Below, piece after piece: positions 27,436 to 64,000 of a stretch of 64,000 bases of DNA. The translations under genes were made by a program, and so were the position numbers. This DNA comes from Luscinia megarhynchos. Its lineage: Eukaryota > Chordata > Aves > Passeriformes > Turdidae. Location: NCBI GenBank assembly GCA_034336665.1, contig CM067590.1, forward strand, positions 2,947,748 through 3,011,747, given 5' to 3'. Numbering within the stretch: position 1 is the stretch's first letter; every line of letters begins with the position of its first letter. The notes beneath the pieces were generated by a model. That model ran no database searches. It was not told the origin of the DNA and saw only the letters and a program-made list of their open reading frames with translations.

Positions 27436-27622
27436 GGTGCGTGTGTGTGTGGTGTGTATGTTGTGTGTGGTGTGTTTGTGGTGTGTGGTGTGTATGTTGT
27501 GTGTGTTATGTTTGTGGTGTGTATGTTGTGTGTGGGTGTGTGTGGTGTGTGTGGTGTGTATGTTTGTGTGTATGTTGTGTGTGTTATGTGTGTGGTGTGT
27601 GTTTTTGGGTGTGTGTTTGTGT
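27436..27622. repeat. TG / TGTGG microsatellite
   Basis: Interrupted (TG)n with GTGGTGTG and TATGT interruptions over about 190 bases, between the ARHGAP45 and CNN2 first exons. Confidence 0.95.
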
Positions 27623-27777
27623 CCACATCCATGAACAGGGATGTACACGGGTGTGCCCGTGTGCCCGTGACGGCTCCAGTCCCGTCCCCGGGCTCCCCCG
27701 ACTCCCAGCGCCTCCCGGTGCTCCCCGAGTCCCAATGTCGGGGTTCGGGACCCTCCCCTCGATCGGGCCGCTCCTGC

Positions 27778-27787
27778 CCTTATTTGG
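27778..27787 (+). promoter_or_regulatory. CNN2: CArG box (SRF site) of CNN2
   Basis: CCTTATTTGG is a perfect CC(A/T)6GG, 126 bases upstream of the CNN2 ATG. SRF/MRTF control is typical of actin-cytoskeleton genes, including calponins. Confidence 0.7.
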
Positions 27788-27912
27788 GAATTTCTGCCCG
27801 TCCAATCAAGGCGGGGGGGCCGGGCCCGACCCCGCCCCCGCCCCGCCCGAGCCCGCTCCGGTACCGGCCCCGTTGTCCGCTCCCCGCTCCGGTACCGGCT
27901 CTGCTCCCCACC

Positions 27913-30900
27913 ATGAGCAGCTCCCAATTCAACAAGGGCCCGTCCTACGGCCTGTCCGCCGAAGTCAAGAACCGGGTGAGCCGCGGCGGGGGCCGGGCGG
28001 TACCGGGACCACCGGACGGGGGTGAAGCGGGGGCTGGGGATACCAGAGCCACCGGGCGCTCTGGCTGCCGGTGCTCCTGGAAGCTCGGGAGAGCCGAGCA
28101 TCCTGGTGCTGCTCGGGCGTCCCGGTTGCATCCCGGGTTCTGGAGAGCCGAGGGTTTTTCCGGTATGCCCCAGGAATGCAGAGCCGGCCAAGACTGAAGT
28201 TGGGGGATTCCGGGAAGATGGAAATCCGGGGCTTCCCGGGAGGATGCGGAACTGAAGGACCCAGTGTACCGGGTTCTCCGAGGGCTGGGGATACCGAAGC
28301 TGGGGTCCCAGTCTCGGGGTGCCCTGAGCCTGCCTAGACGGTCCCGGGGAGGTGTCCTGGGGGGCCGGGGCTGGCTGTTTCCCCGCTGTGGCTCCGCTGC
28401 CCCTGGCAAACCGCGGGGCACCCTTCCCGTCCCACCCGGGGCTGGGGGCGGTCGCCTCGGTCCTCCGCGGCTCCGGAGAAGCTCTACGAAGCTTCTCCAC
28501 TTTCTGCTTCCCCTTAGCTCCACCTCGCTCTGCGGGATGCTCCGGCCTGGTAGCGTCCCCGCGGCCGTCTCTGGGGATGCGGCTTTTGGCCCTGGTGACT
28601 CTCCCGCCTGAGTGCCGCGGGACCGGAAAGGGAAAGAGGGGCTAGGAGCCTCCAGCTGAGCTGTTTGCACCCCTAGGAGGGATCCGGGTGCCGCTAGCAT
28701 CACCCTTCTGCCCCCTCGACAGCGCACGGGGGTCCTGCCGGGCCGGGGGGCGCAGGGGACACAGCAGCCCCAGGTCGGGGCTGTGCCCGGCCCCAGGCGA
28801 GCAGAGATTGAGCCGTGGTCACCCCGGGGCAGGTGGCAGTGGTTTGAGTGTGCTCTGCCCGGGGACACGTGGACGGGACCAGGGCAGGCAGAAGGGACAA
28901 GAGGTGACAGGCACGTGGCGGTGGGATGTGGTGGCCGTGGCAGGGCGCTCCTTACCTGGGGATTTGCATTTCGTAACGGGGCGCGGACGGGCCCCGGCCT
29001 GCCTGGGGCTGGGCTGCCCCAGCTGAGCGGGTGACACGAGCCGCCGCGCACTCTTGGTGCTTCGTGTTGATTCAGCAAGACACGAGCCAGTCTGGCAGCC
29101 CAGGTGTGTCTGATGGAGGTGACATCACCGACTGGGAACCAGTTAAACCAGTGACCCGCTCCCAGTCTGCAAACCCTTGTGGACTGGTCTGTGGTGGGAT
29201 CTTTCTGGAGCTGGTCCACTGTGCACCCCCCATGGCTGGGAAATCCTCAAGCAGGCCATGGAGAGGGAAGAGGAACTGGCTTCAGCTGCTTGTGCTCCAG
29301 AAAATCAGCGGGTGGGTCTGTGTGTCCTGTCCCCAGCCAGGACATGTGTGGTGTCATGAGGGTGATCTGTGTCCTGCATTGGTTGAGTTTCCATTTGGGA
29401 CTGGAGTGTGTCCCTACCACTTAGCAGGGCTGGACTGTGCCCATCCCAGTGTCTCCCTGTGTCCAGGATCCTGAGGGACTCATGGCCTCAGCACATAACG
29501 GGGCCAGGAAGGGACAGGATGGGCGAGTGGTTGGTGGCTGCCCTGGGGCCACCCCCAGGTGCCAGCTGAGCATCAGGAGTGCCGGGGCAGAACAGCACTT
29601 GGGGTTTCCAGGCCCTTCCCTCGCCAGGCCAGGAGAACTTTCCCTTCCCTTGTGGGCCGGGGCTGAGACACGCTGCTGGAGATGCTGGCGGCCCTGGCAG
29701 CTGGTCTCCATTTGGGAGGAGGCGTCCACATTCCTGGCATAGCCGCGGTGACCGAGGAATCTGTGGCGGAGGTTGGGCCTCGCCGGAAGGGAAAGGAGAG
29801 CATCTCGTGGCCAGGACCCCCGGGGCTCAGAGCTGAGCTCCCACGGGCTGCAGGGGACAGGGAGGGACAGATCCAGGGGGGCACTTCCCCTCTGAGTTCC
29901 TTCTCATACTTTTGGAATCGTTCAGAAGCTGCTGCGTCTGCTGGCAGCATCATTCCCGTGCTCCTGTCGCTGTTCCCATTGCAGGGAGGGGGGAATTGTC
30001 CCCATGAGGGGTTTGGGGTGCACGCTGGGGCCCTGGCTGAGCTGTCCCCCACTCCTCCCCAGCTTGCCCAGAAGTATGACCCACAGAAGGAGGCCGAGCT
30101 GCGGACGTGGATCGAGAGCGTCACAGGAAAACAGATCGGACCTGACTTCCAGAAGGGGCTGAAGGATGGGGTGATCCTCTGCGAGTGAGTCCTGGGGCAG
30201 TCCTGAGCATGACCTCCAACTCCTACTCCAGCTGGGTGGAGATGGGGGACACCAAACCTCCAAGAGACCCTCACCAGACCTTGTGGTGGGAAGGGTGGGC
30301 TGGATCCGTGCCAGTGGGACCTGCCAGAGTCACCCCCAAGGCTTCTGTCTGGGGAGAGCCCTGAGGACAAACAGGGACCTGGGGGGAAATTTTCCTCACA
30401 TGGGGGAGGCCTGGGCTGGACCTTCCCAAAAGAAGCCTGTGCCCTGCAGCCCCTTGAGGTTTCCCTGCCACAGCCTCACATCCCCCTGCCTCCCTGTAGG
30501 CTCATGAACAAGCTGCAGCCCAACTCAGTGAGGAAGATCAACCGCTCAGCTCAGAACTGGCACCAGGTAGGTGCAGCTCTTCTGCCACCCACCTGCTGAT
30601 CCTCTGAGGAACACCACCTGGTGTTCCTCATCCACCAGGACTCACTCCTCTACCTCTCCACAGCTTGAGAACCTCTCCAACTTCATCAAGGCCATGGCCA
30701 GCTATGGCATGAACCCCGTGGACCTGTTTGAAGCCAATGACCTTTTTGAGAGCGGGAACCTGACGCAAGTGCAGGTGTCACTGCTGGCACTGGCGGGAAT
30801 GGTGAGCATGGGGGTGAGAGCAGCTTGGGAGGAGCTGCAGCCCCATGGGGACCTCCAGTTAGGGGTGGTGCCTGTGGGATACCACAGCTCCCTCTGCACA

Positions 30901-31844
30901 AGGAGCAGGTGGGGGTTTGGGATTCCAGTCCTTCCTCACAGTTATTTCTGGCAGGCCAAGACAAAGGGGCTGCAGAGCGGGGTGGACATCGGCGTGAAGT
31001 ACTCGGAGAAGCAGCAGAGGAATTTTGATGAGGCCAAGATGAAGGCTGGGCAGTGTGTGATCGGGCTGCAGGTGGGCTGCCCCACAGGATCCCATGGGTG
31101 GGACTGGGCAAAGGGTGCCCAGTTCTGTCAAATTCTTGGCACTGTCACAGCTCCAAGCATAGCTGGAGGGACTTGAGGCGTGAGGTGCCTCAAGTGTCCT
31201 TGGGATCTGGGACTATTTTGGCTCTTGATGGCTGGGAGCCTGAGATGGGTTAGGGAGTGCTGGCTGTGCTTCCCAGGCTGGGGAGGGACAAGGTCAGGGG
31301 GAGAAGGGGCACATGTGGGGCAGCACAATGCTGCTCACCAGACCTCTTTGTCAGATGGGCACAAACAAGTGTGCCAGCCAGTCCGGCATGACAGCCTACG
31401 GCACCCGGAGGCACCTCTACGACCCCAAAAACCAGATCCTGCCTCCCATGGACCACTCCACCATCAGCCTCCAGATGGGCACCAACAAGTGTGCCAGTCA
31501 GGTGAGCCCCCACACCGAGCTGGGGAGGGATGGGGGGACCACAGCTGAGCCCTACTCCATGCTGTCTTTCCTTCCAGGTGGGCATGACGGCTCCTGGCAC
31601 CAGGAGACACATCTATGATGCCAAGACGGGGACAGAGAAGTGTGACAACTCCTCCATGTCGCTGCAGATGGGCTCCAACCAGGGCGCCAACCAGAGCGGG
31701 CAGGTCTTTGGCCTCGGCCGCCAGATCTATGACCCCAAGTACTGCCCACAGGGCAGCCAGGGCGAGGTGGCCAATGCTGCTGGGGACCAGAGTGGGGACC
31801 CCCCCGGGTACCATTACTACCGTGAGGAGGAGGAGAGCTACTGA
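27913..31844 (+). CDS. CNN2: CNN2, calponin 2 (h2-calponin)
   Basis: Actin-binding cytoskeletal protein of smooth-muscle and non-muscle cells; it stabilises stress fibres and restrains motility. Exons 27913-27975, 30063-30184, 30500-30566, 30664-30801, 30955-31071, 31355-31501, 31578-31844; 306 residues (human 309). The calponin-homology domain covers about residues 28-130 ([19 protein letters not shown] to [16 protein letters not shown]). Three calponin repeats follow: [40 protein letters not shown] and [19 protein letters not shown]. The acidic tail ends in EEEESY. A 2.1-kb first intron with no recognised content separates the first exon. Poly(A) AATAAA is at 31971-31976. Phases are clean. 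Confidence 0.97.
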
Positions 31845-31970
31845 GCGGGATGGCTCAGCCCACCCGCACCATCTCATGTACAGCCCCACATTCCAGCCTG
31901 CACTTCCATCATTCCCTCTTTTAAAACTCTTTTTTAACTTTGGAAATTAATCTATTTTTCTGAGCAAGGA

Positions 31971-31976
31971 AATAAA
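31971..31976 (+). other. CNN2: CNN2 poly(A) signal
   Basis: AATAAA 127 bases past the stop. Confidence 0.85.
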
Positions 31977-31984
31977 GACCGTGT

Positions 31985-33050
31985 TTCTAGAGAGGAGCCC
32001 AGCTGGTTCCTCCAGGAGCCCCAGGACCCTGGGGCAGCAGGAAGGTGGGAGATGTTCCAACACCTGGGAGTGGACAGTGTCACTTCTCACGCACCCAGCG
32101 CCCACCACACACCCCTGTGATGCCCCTGGATCCCTCAGCAAGGAGCAGGAGTGGCTGCCCTTGGTGCTGCTGCTTATCCCTGTGCTGGCAGAACCATCCT
32201 CAGCCCTGTGGTGGAGAGGGACTGGAGTCACTGGGACACAGGGAAACATCTGGGAGAGACTGCATGGCCTCGAGATTGCGAGTGTGTATTTGTGTGAGTG
32301 AATGTGTGTGCACACAGTTTGCACTCTGCTGTGATCTCTAAATGCTGGAAATGCCCTTTCTGCAGAACTCATAGGGACCAAGGCCATGGTGACGGCTGCA
32401 CGGCTGAGCCAGGAGCTGGCACACCTGGCACAGCCGGCACACCCGGCACACCCAGCACTGCAGCAGGCTGGAGCCAAGGCTGGAGCCAAGGCTGGAGCCA
32501 AGGCTGACTCCAGAAGACGCATCCTGCACGCACCAGGGCGTGTCCAAGTGGCAGAGTGCAGCCAGTGCCCATCGACATCTCCCCTCCCGTGTGGTTTTTA
32601 ATGCAGATACTCTCAGACTGAAACCTTTTATTAAAAAAAACCAAACCCTTTCAACATAAACAGCAGCTGGTCTCTGCTGCAGGCGCCTTGTCAAGGCTCA
32701 GGCGGGTCCCTCTGTGCCTGGGGGGCTGCGAGCTGCTGCAGACCTGGGTGGGACTCCCGGAGTCCCAGGCTGGTGGGGCGGGATGCTGCGTGTCCCAGGG
32801 GGAGGAGCGGGAGTCGGGAACGAGCTGCGGGGTTAATTAATAGATGCGCGGTTGATAGATGAGTGATTAACAGTGCCAACGGGACAGGGCGCGACGTGCC
32901 TGTCCAGGAAGGGATCCACCTTTTTTGGGCGAAATGCTGCGTTTCCAAGAGCCGCGTTGCTCCGTGGGGCACCGAAGGGTGGGGTGGGCGAGGCGTGGGC
33001 TTCCAAGGGTGGGGTGGGGTGGGGCGGGGCGGGGGTGGGGCTCCTACTCC
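31985..33050. other. Intergenic, CNN2-ABCA7
   Basis: No exon is recognised. It contains a 12-base minisatellite (32466-32506), a short A-run after TTTTATT at 32625-32640, and a G-rich block at 33005-33046 with G-quadruplex potential (repeated GGGGTGGGG/GGGGCGGGG). Confidence 0.5.
32466..32506 (+). repeat. 12-bp minisatellite
   Basis: Three to four copies of GGCTGGAGCCAA, preceded at 32420-32460 by a CACACCCGG-type repeat. Confidence 0.8.
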
Positions 33051-33054
33051 TACA

Positions 33055-33149
33055 CCGGCCCCTTTAAGAGCCGGTTCCCATGACGTCACGCCCACGGCTA
33101 CTTTGTAGCGCGGGGAGGGCGGGGTCTGTTAAAGAGACAGCGGCACCAG
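33055..33149 (+). promoter_or_regulatory. ABCA7: Probable ABCA7 promoter and 5'UTR exon
   Basis: A perfect CRE TGACGTCA at 33081-33088 follows a G-rich block and a CCCTTTAAGAG motif. About 60 bases on, GGCACCAG is followed by a GTAACG donor (33150), which can splice to the acceptor ending at 34667, 31 bases before the ABCA7 ATG. A noncoding first exon is inferred. Confidence 0.5.
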
Positions 33150-34698
33150 GTAACGGGGGTCCCGGGCCGGGGGCTGCGAGCGGGGAGGGGGGGGCTGTGT
33201 CCCGGCGCCTGCTCTCGGGTGCGGGCGCCCAGCATCTCCCCGAGGCTCTTAGTGCCTCCCCGCCCCCACCCGGGGTTATCCCGTGTCCCCATCGCAGCCC
33301 CAAACTGTCCCCATGTCCCCTCTGGATTGTCATCATCGTCCCTTCGAGATGTCCCCATGTCCCCCTGGGCTGTCGCCACGTCTTCCCGGCCCGTCCGCCT
33401 CCCGGTGACTCCGCACACTGCTCAGAGCGGGGCTCCGTGAGGCCGAACCGGCTCGGAGGGCACCGGGGCCGGGAGCTGCCGGTCCGATGGTTGCCGGGGT
33501 CGTGGGGTCCATCGAGCTCCCGGCTGCAGTGATGCAGCGTGTTTGTCCTCGTGAGATGAGAGTGCAGATTCCCACGCGAGTCCCACGGGAGGATCTGTGG
33601 TTGTTTTGTCCCGAAAAGAGCCGCCGCCCCCGTGGGGCTGGGGCTCCCCTGGACCGGCAATTCCGTAGCACCCTCCGGTTCCAGCGGATGGGGACACTCA
33701 GACACCTCTGTCTCCCTGTGTCACCCCCAACCCCGGCAGCTGCTTCTTTCTCTCCGTGTCACCCCATCTGACCCCGGTGCATCCCCGGAGAAATCCTGCC
33801 CCCGGACCCACTCGTGTCCGGCCCCGCAGGCCGATTAGGCGGATTTCCCAGCTGGGATCCTAATCCCGCCGCCCCGTGCCCGTTTATCCCGCCTGCGCCC
33901 AGGACCCGGCTTAGCCCCGGGCGCGGGCGGGTGGCGGCGAGCGCGGGGCGGCGGTGAGTATCAGCTCCGGGGAAAAACGAAGGGCAAATCGCGGTGGTGT
34001 CCCAGGCTCACGGTGACCGGGGAGCCGCCCCGGAGCTCGGCTCTCCCGGGGCGCGGGGTGAGTGCACCGGGCGGAACGCTGCGGGTTGGGTCTTGCCGCC
34101 GCTGCCGCCGGGCTCATCACTGACTGAGCCGCCTTGGCAGAGCTTTTCTGCCGGGCCCCGGAGCTGCTGGCCCTGCTCCGGGGGTGGGTGAGTTCCCAGA
34201 ACTCGGCTGCTACCCGCGGGATCTGGGTGTCGGAATTCGCTCCTCGAGTCCACCGCACCGGAACAATTCGGCTCTTGGGCTGATGAGCGCCCCACCCACA
34301 TCCCTCTCAAGGGGAAACTGAGGCACGGGCAGGTCTCAGCCTCCCCCGGGCTGCCCAGCTCGCCTGGAGCTACTCCCGGGCTGCCGGACTGCTCCCCGAG
34401 CCTGGCGTGGGCAGTGAATCGTGATCCTGCCCCTGGACAGAGCTCTTGCCCAATTCTGGTGCTTTTGCTTTAGGAAAGAATGTGATTTGAGCCTTTAGCT
34501 CCGGAAAGGAGCTTTGCTGCAGGAATGCCGACCGGCTCCTGCCGGCCCCGGAGCTCAGCCCTGTGCCCGGCACTGTACCCGGGGTGTGATAAGCCCCTGA
34601 AGCAGAAGGAAGTGAGAGCCCAGCCGTCGCCCTCAGCTTGGGGCTTCCCCCCTGCTCTCACCCGTAGCTGAAGCCGAGCGGGGCCCGCGATCCCCGCG

Positions 34699-47933
<13,235 letters not shown>

Positions 47934-48236
47934 GCCAGCCATGGTGTCCCATGGACCCCCAAAGACCCCTCCCCAGTTGTCACCGCAGCACGAGCCAGGG
48001 TCGCAGGGCTTTGGGGTACTGCAGAGAAGAGGTCACAGATGGTGTCACCATCCCATGGGACAGTGGGTTCTGGGGAGGGTCAGAGTGCCAGGACAGGGCT
48101 GGGCCCGGCTCCCTGTGCTGGGGCTGATGCCCTGCAGGGAGCTGAGCTGGATGGGGGGTCTGGGGCTGGCCTTGGGACCCCGCTGCTCCCCGCGCTGCTC
48201 CCCACAGGAGCCGAGCTTGCTGTAACAGAGCAATTC

Positions 48237-48242
48237 AATAAA
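48237..48242 (+). other. ABCA7: ABCA7 poly(A) signal
   Basis: AATAAA 304 bases past the ABCA7 stop. Confidence 0.85.
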
Positions 48243-48463
48243 AACCCGCGGTACTGCCGGGGGGCTGGATTGCCCTCGCCACAACACGACCGCGGGGGCA
48301 CAGCGGGACAAGGGCAGCAGAGTTGCAGTGACACAGGCGACCACCAACTGCCAGGGCCGCGCCCGGGGCTCCCTGGACCTCGCGGGGGGCTGGAACACCC
48401 CGCGCAGCTTCTCGGGGGAAACAAAAGGATCCTCTCGGGGTCGGGCTTTGAGACCTTGCCCTG

Positions 48464-48469
48464 AAAAAA
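48464..48469 (-). terminator. Pol III terminator of U6
   Basis: Six consecutive T on the minus strand directly at the U6 3' end. Confidence 0.9.
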
Positions 48470-48514
48470 TATGGAACGCTTCACGAATTTGCGTGTCATC
48501 CTTGCGCAGGGGCC

Positions 48515-48565
<51 letters not shown>

Positions 48566-48571
48566 GAGCAC
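48465..48571 (-). ncRNA. RNU6: U6 spliceosomal snRNA
   Basis: The minus strand reads GTGCTCGCTTCGGCAGCACA from 48571, then the conserved ATACAGAGA box, the AGATTAGC catalytic region and the 3' stem, ending in a T-run; I see no difference from the vertebrate consensus over about 107 bases. Unlike the many dispersed U6 pseudogenes it has a complete type-3 promoter. It is divergent to TMEM259 about 680 bases before that gene's ATG, the same arrangement as human RNU6-2 beside TMEM259, so orthology to RNU6-2 is likely. Confidence 0.97.
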
Positions 48572-48594
48572 GAATCCCCCTTCCCCCGCAGGAG

Positions 48595-48602
48595 TATTTA
48601 AA
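48595..48602 (-). promoter_or_regulatory. U6 TATA box
   Basis: TTTAAATA on the minus strand at -31 to -24 from the U6 start, the expected position for snRNA Pol III promoters. Confidence 0.85.
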
Positions 48603-48613
48603 CCTCCTCTAGT

Positions 48614-48637
48614 TGATTATTTTCAAGTCAGTGCTAG
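48614..48637 (-). promoter_or_regulatory. U6 proximal sequence element (PSE)
   Basis: Minus strand TAGCACTGACTTGAAAATAA at about -66 to -43 resembles the SNAPc-binding PSE (ACTTGAAARTA core). Confidence 0.75.
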
Positions 48638-48765
48638 TACGCGTTTCCGGGCTCCCGCGCCTTTCTTCATATGAACCCTCTCTCAGTTGATGCATCCTGA
48701 TTTTTGCATTCTAAATTTTCCGCTTTGTGGAATTTTTTGCCTTAAGTCAGCCCTAAAGTGCCTGT

Positions 48766-48803
48766 TGCGCGCGATGCATGGCGGGATATCATCTCATTTG
48801 CAT
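48766..48803 (-). promoter_or_regulatory. U6 distal sequence element: ZNF143/Staf site plus octamer
   Basis: Octamer ATTTGCAT at 48796-48803 (-232 to -225) and, next to it, a minus-strand TATCCCGCCATGCATCGC (48771-48788) resembling the ZNF143/Staf site. Their pairing at about -220 is the classic snRNA enhancer. Confidence 0.8.
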
Positions 48804-48829
48804 GGAGGCGGGGCGGGGCCCGGAGCGTG

Positions 48830-59477
<10,648 letters not shown>

Positions 59478-61014
59478 ACCCTTGTTGCTGTCACTCTGGA
59501 CTGCCAGGAAGGCATTTGGATTTTGTTTGTTACTATTTCTCACTTCACCATCATCCTTAACCCATGGATCCCTCTGAGCAGAGCCAGAGCAGCTGGGACA
59601 GAGCAGGGCTGCTGTGACCTCCCTCCCCTAGGAAAGGCACGGGGGGCTGTGGGAAGGATGGGGGGGTTTGATCCCCTGGCCCACACGGCTCCAGGGCTCC
59701 TCTGAGGCCACAGGTGAGCCAGCCACCTGTTCCCACCCTGCTCCGCTTGTGCCCTGGCTTTTCCTTGTCCCCAGTCCCCAGCTTTGCCCCTGCAGCTGTG
59801 GTTGCAGTTCAGGTGCTGATCCCAGGTGGGAGCTGACCTGGGACAGGCCACAGGCTTGGCAGCTCTGTGGTTATAGTAGGAGCAGATAGAACAGGCAGAG
59901 TGTCCAGCCCCTGTGGGAGAGCCACAGAGGTAATTCCTGGTCACCTTTCCTGCTCCTGAGGGGAGGAGGAGCATTTATCTTCCCCAGGCACAGTTTGCCC
60001 AGGCCAGGCACAACCAAAGCAGAAAGCTGCAGTTCTTCAGCCCCCTTTTTTCTGTCCTTAAGCTTCCCGTGGTGGGTGGGTTGGGAGGTGGAAGGTGCTG
60101 TGTCCAGGTGGGAGCTGCCATCCCAGGAGCCAGGAGCAATGCTTGGAGGGAGCCGTGCTGCAGTGGGTGTCTGGAGAGGCTCTGTCCTGCACAGCTCTGC
60201 TCTGGGTGAGGCAGCTGCTTTCCAGTGCCTTGTCCCTCCTGTGGGACACGTCTGTGTTTAGGATCAGCCCCATCCCAGAGGAGAGTGGCTCCTCGTGCCT
60301 GAATTGTTTGCATGAGCTGGTTTAGCAAAAAAACCAAAACACTAAAAGCCAAGACATTTCAGCTGGTTTTCCCATATTTCCCTGGCAGTGGAGGGGAGGT
60401 TGCAGAGCCTGACCCCTCTACCAAGAGGCTGAGCTGGGAGGCTGCCTGTGGAGCCCTGCAGAGGGACCAGATCCATGCCAGGATGTGGTGGAAGGAGGGT
60501 TTGTGCAGGGGGGTGGAGCAGAGTGAGGTGGGATGAAGCTCTGGGATAACCATGGTGGGACAGAGCAGGGACAGGAGGTGACATTAGCTCTTGGGGTTGG
60601 CTGGATCCCTGCACAGGTGTCCCCAAGTTCACTGTTGTCCCCCTAAGGCTGAGCAGTGTTTGGAGTCCATCTCCCTCGAGGGCTCCGTGCATTTCAGTGT
60701 TACCTTGTCAACACGGGGGGGCTCAGAGCCCCCTCCTCACCCCTCTGCCTTTCCCACCTGGGTGCCCCCTTTTTGTTTCACCTTTTTACCTGGAGCAGCT
60801 GTGGTGCTGCTCCAGGGCAGGGGGGGATCCTGCTGTGACCAGCAGGTGAAATCTTGCTGCTGCCAGCACTCCTGAGAAAGGGGCCTTGTGGCCAACTGGC
60901 TCCCAGCCTCTGGAGCGCCAGGAATGACCATAGGCTTTTCAGAGGAGTGGGTGGGAGGGGAAGGGGGGACACCAAACCAAATGATTTGATGAATGAAAAG
61001 TAGAGTTCATTCTA

Positions 61015-61020
61015 TTTAAT
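61015..61020 (-). other. GRIN3B: Possible GRIN3B poly(A) signal
   Basis: ATTAAA on the minus strand. If used, GRIN3B and TMEM259 transcripts overlap tail-to-tail by some tens of bases, as in human. Confidence 0.4.
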
Positions 61021-61048
61021 TAATGTACAAAATGTGTTTGTATATAAT

Positions 61049-61054
61049 AATAAA
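61049..61054 (+). other. TMEM259: TMEM259 poly(A) signal
   Basis: AATAAA in a short A/T-rich block, ending a 3'UTR of about 1.6 kb (59478 to about 61075). Confidence 0.75.
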
Positions 61055-61566
61055 TATTATCTCTTAACAGCTCCTGCAGTGCTGCCCCATGTCCTGCCCA
61101 CGGCTGTGCTGGGCTGATGTGTGGGAGTCCTGGGGGCAGGAGGGTGCAGCGAGGTGAAGGCTCAGTCCTGGGGGTGCCTCCTCCTGCTGTCCTGGAGTGT
61201 CACCGTCTGTCCCCTTGCAGTGTGCAGGGGCAGTGGCAGGGCAGAGAGCCGAGCACCGACCCTGTCCCTGGGCAGCCTCCGTGCCAGGGGAGGGGCTGCA
61301 GGGCTCTGGCCGCTTCCACAGCGGGCTGCAGTGGGATGGGGAGCTGTTCCTTATCCTCAGGGGCGCAGCCTGTCCCGCTCCCCGTGCAGCGTCTCCATCC
61401 CTCACCCTCTGCCCGAGGAGCGAAGGCTCCGGTTCTGCTTTGCGGTGGCTCTGGGACCAGCCCGGTTTTACCGCCCTGGAGCTGCTTCTCCAGAGGGAGG
61501 GTCCGGTCTTGGTCTGTCCTCCTGCCCCGTCCATGCGGGACCTTCCTCTGCCTCCTCTTCCTCCTC

Positions 61567-64000
<2,434 letters not shown>

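Larger units (their letters stand above)
26413..27912. promoter_or_regulatory. ARHGAP45/CNN2 head-to-head interval, CpG-rich
   Basis: The start codons face away from each other over 1.5 kb. The CNN2 side carries a perfect CArG box CCTTATTTGG (27778-27787), a CCAAT (27802-27806) and GC boxes just upstream of the ATG; the middle holds a TG microsatellite. Long open frames on the minus strand here reflect high GC and the TG repeat and are not called as genes. In human, by contrast, CNN2 faces TMEM259. Confidence 0.6.

Noticed and set aside
27037..29219. Very long minus-strand open frames (487 and 424 codons) around the CNN2 first exon
   Set aside because: They arise from high GC and the TG repeat (His/Thr-rich peptide), overlap the real CNN2 exon and promoter, and show no domain.
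48465..48571. U6 copy as a processed pseudogene
   Set aside because: No mismatch noticed, and TATA, PSE, octamer/ZNF143 and terminator are all in place; no poly(A) tail or target duplication.

Overview
The window is vertebrate nuclear DNA, almost certainly from a bird. The genes have many small exons with GT-AG introns, CR1-type LINE fragments lie in introns, and the sequence is GC-rich with very short introns, as on an avian microchromosome. The gene set matches human 19p13.3 (chicken chromosome 28 equivalent). Seven of the eight protein-coding genes have a complete or nearly complete coding region here, apart from SBNO2 (3' part only) and GRIN3B (3' part only), which run off the ends. Exon boundaries were chosen so that splice sites, reading phase and family similarity all agree; phase arithmetic closes for every gene except ABCA7.

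Layout, left to right: SBNO2 (+, last nine coding exons, long 3'UTR); GPX4 (-, selenoprotein with in-frame UGA and a SECIS element); a roughly 450-bp head-to-head promoter; POLR2E (+); ARHGAP45/HMHA1 (-, 23 coding exons plus an alternative first exon); a CpG-rich interval with a TG microsatellite; CNN2 (+); ABCA7 (+, about 50 coding exons); a U6 snRNA gene (-) with a full type-3 Pol III promoter; TMEM259/membralin (+); and the 3' part of GRIN3B (-), which converges on TMEM259.

These are independent genes, not one pathway: transcriptional co-regulator, lipid-peroxide reductase, RNA polymerase subunit, Rho GAP, actin-binding calponin, lipid transporter, spliceosomal RNA, ER membrane protein and NMDA-receptor subunit. 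Their interest lies in arrangement and detail. Compared with human order as I recall it, the CNN2-ABCA7 block is inverted, and one breakpoint can be confined to about 200 bp between the ABCA7 poly(A) signal and the U6 gene. ABCA7 carries three isolated one-base frame breaks while all neighbours are clean. The U6 gene keeps its position and orientation next to TMEM259, as for human RNU6-2.

I see no evidence of a novel multi-gene system, CRISPR array, phage, operon or horizontally acquired island. Findings are therefore at the level of gene order, frame integrity, alternative splicing, promoter architecture and repeats.
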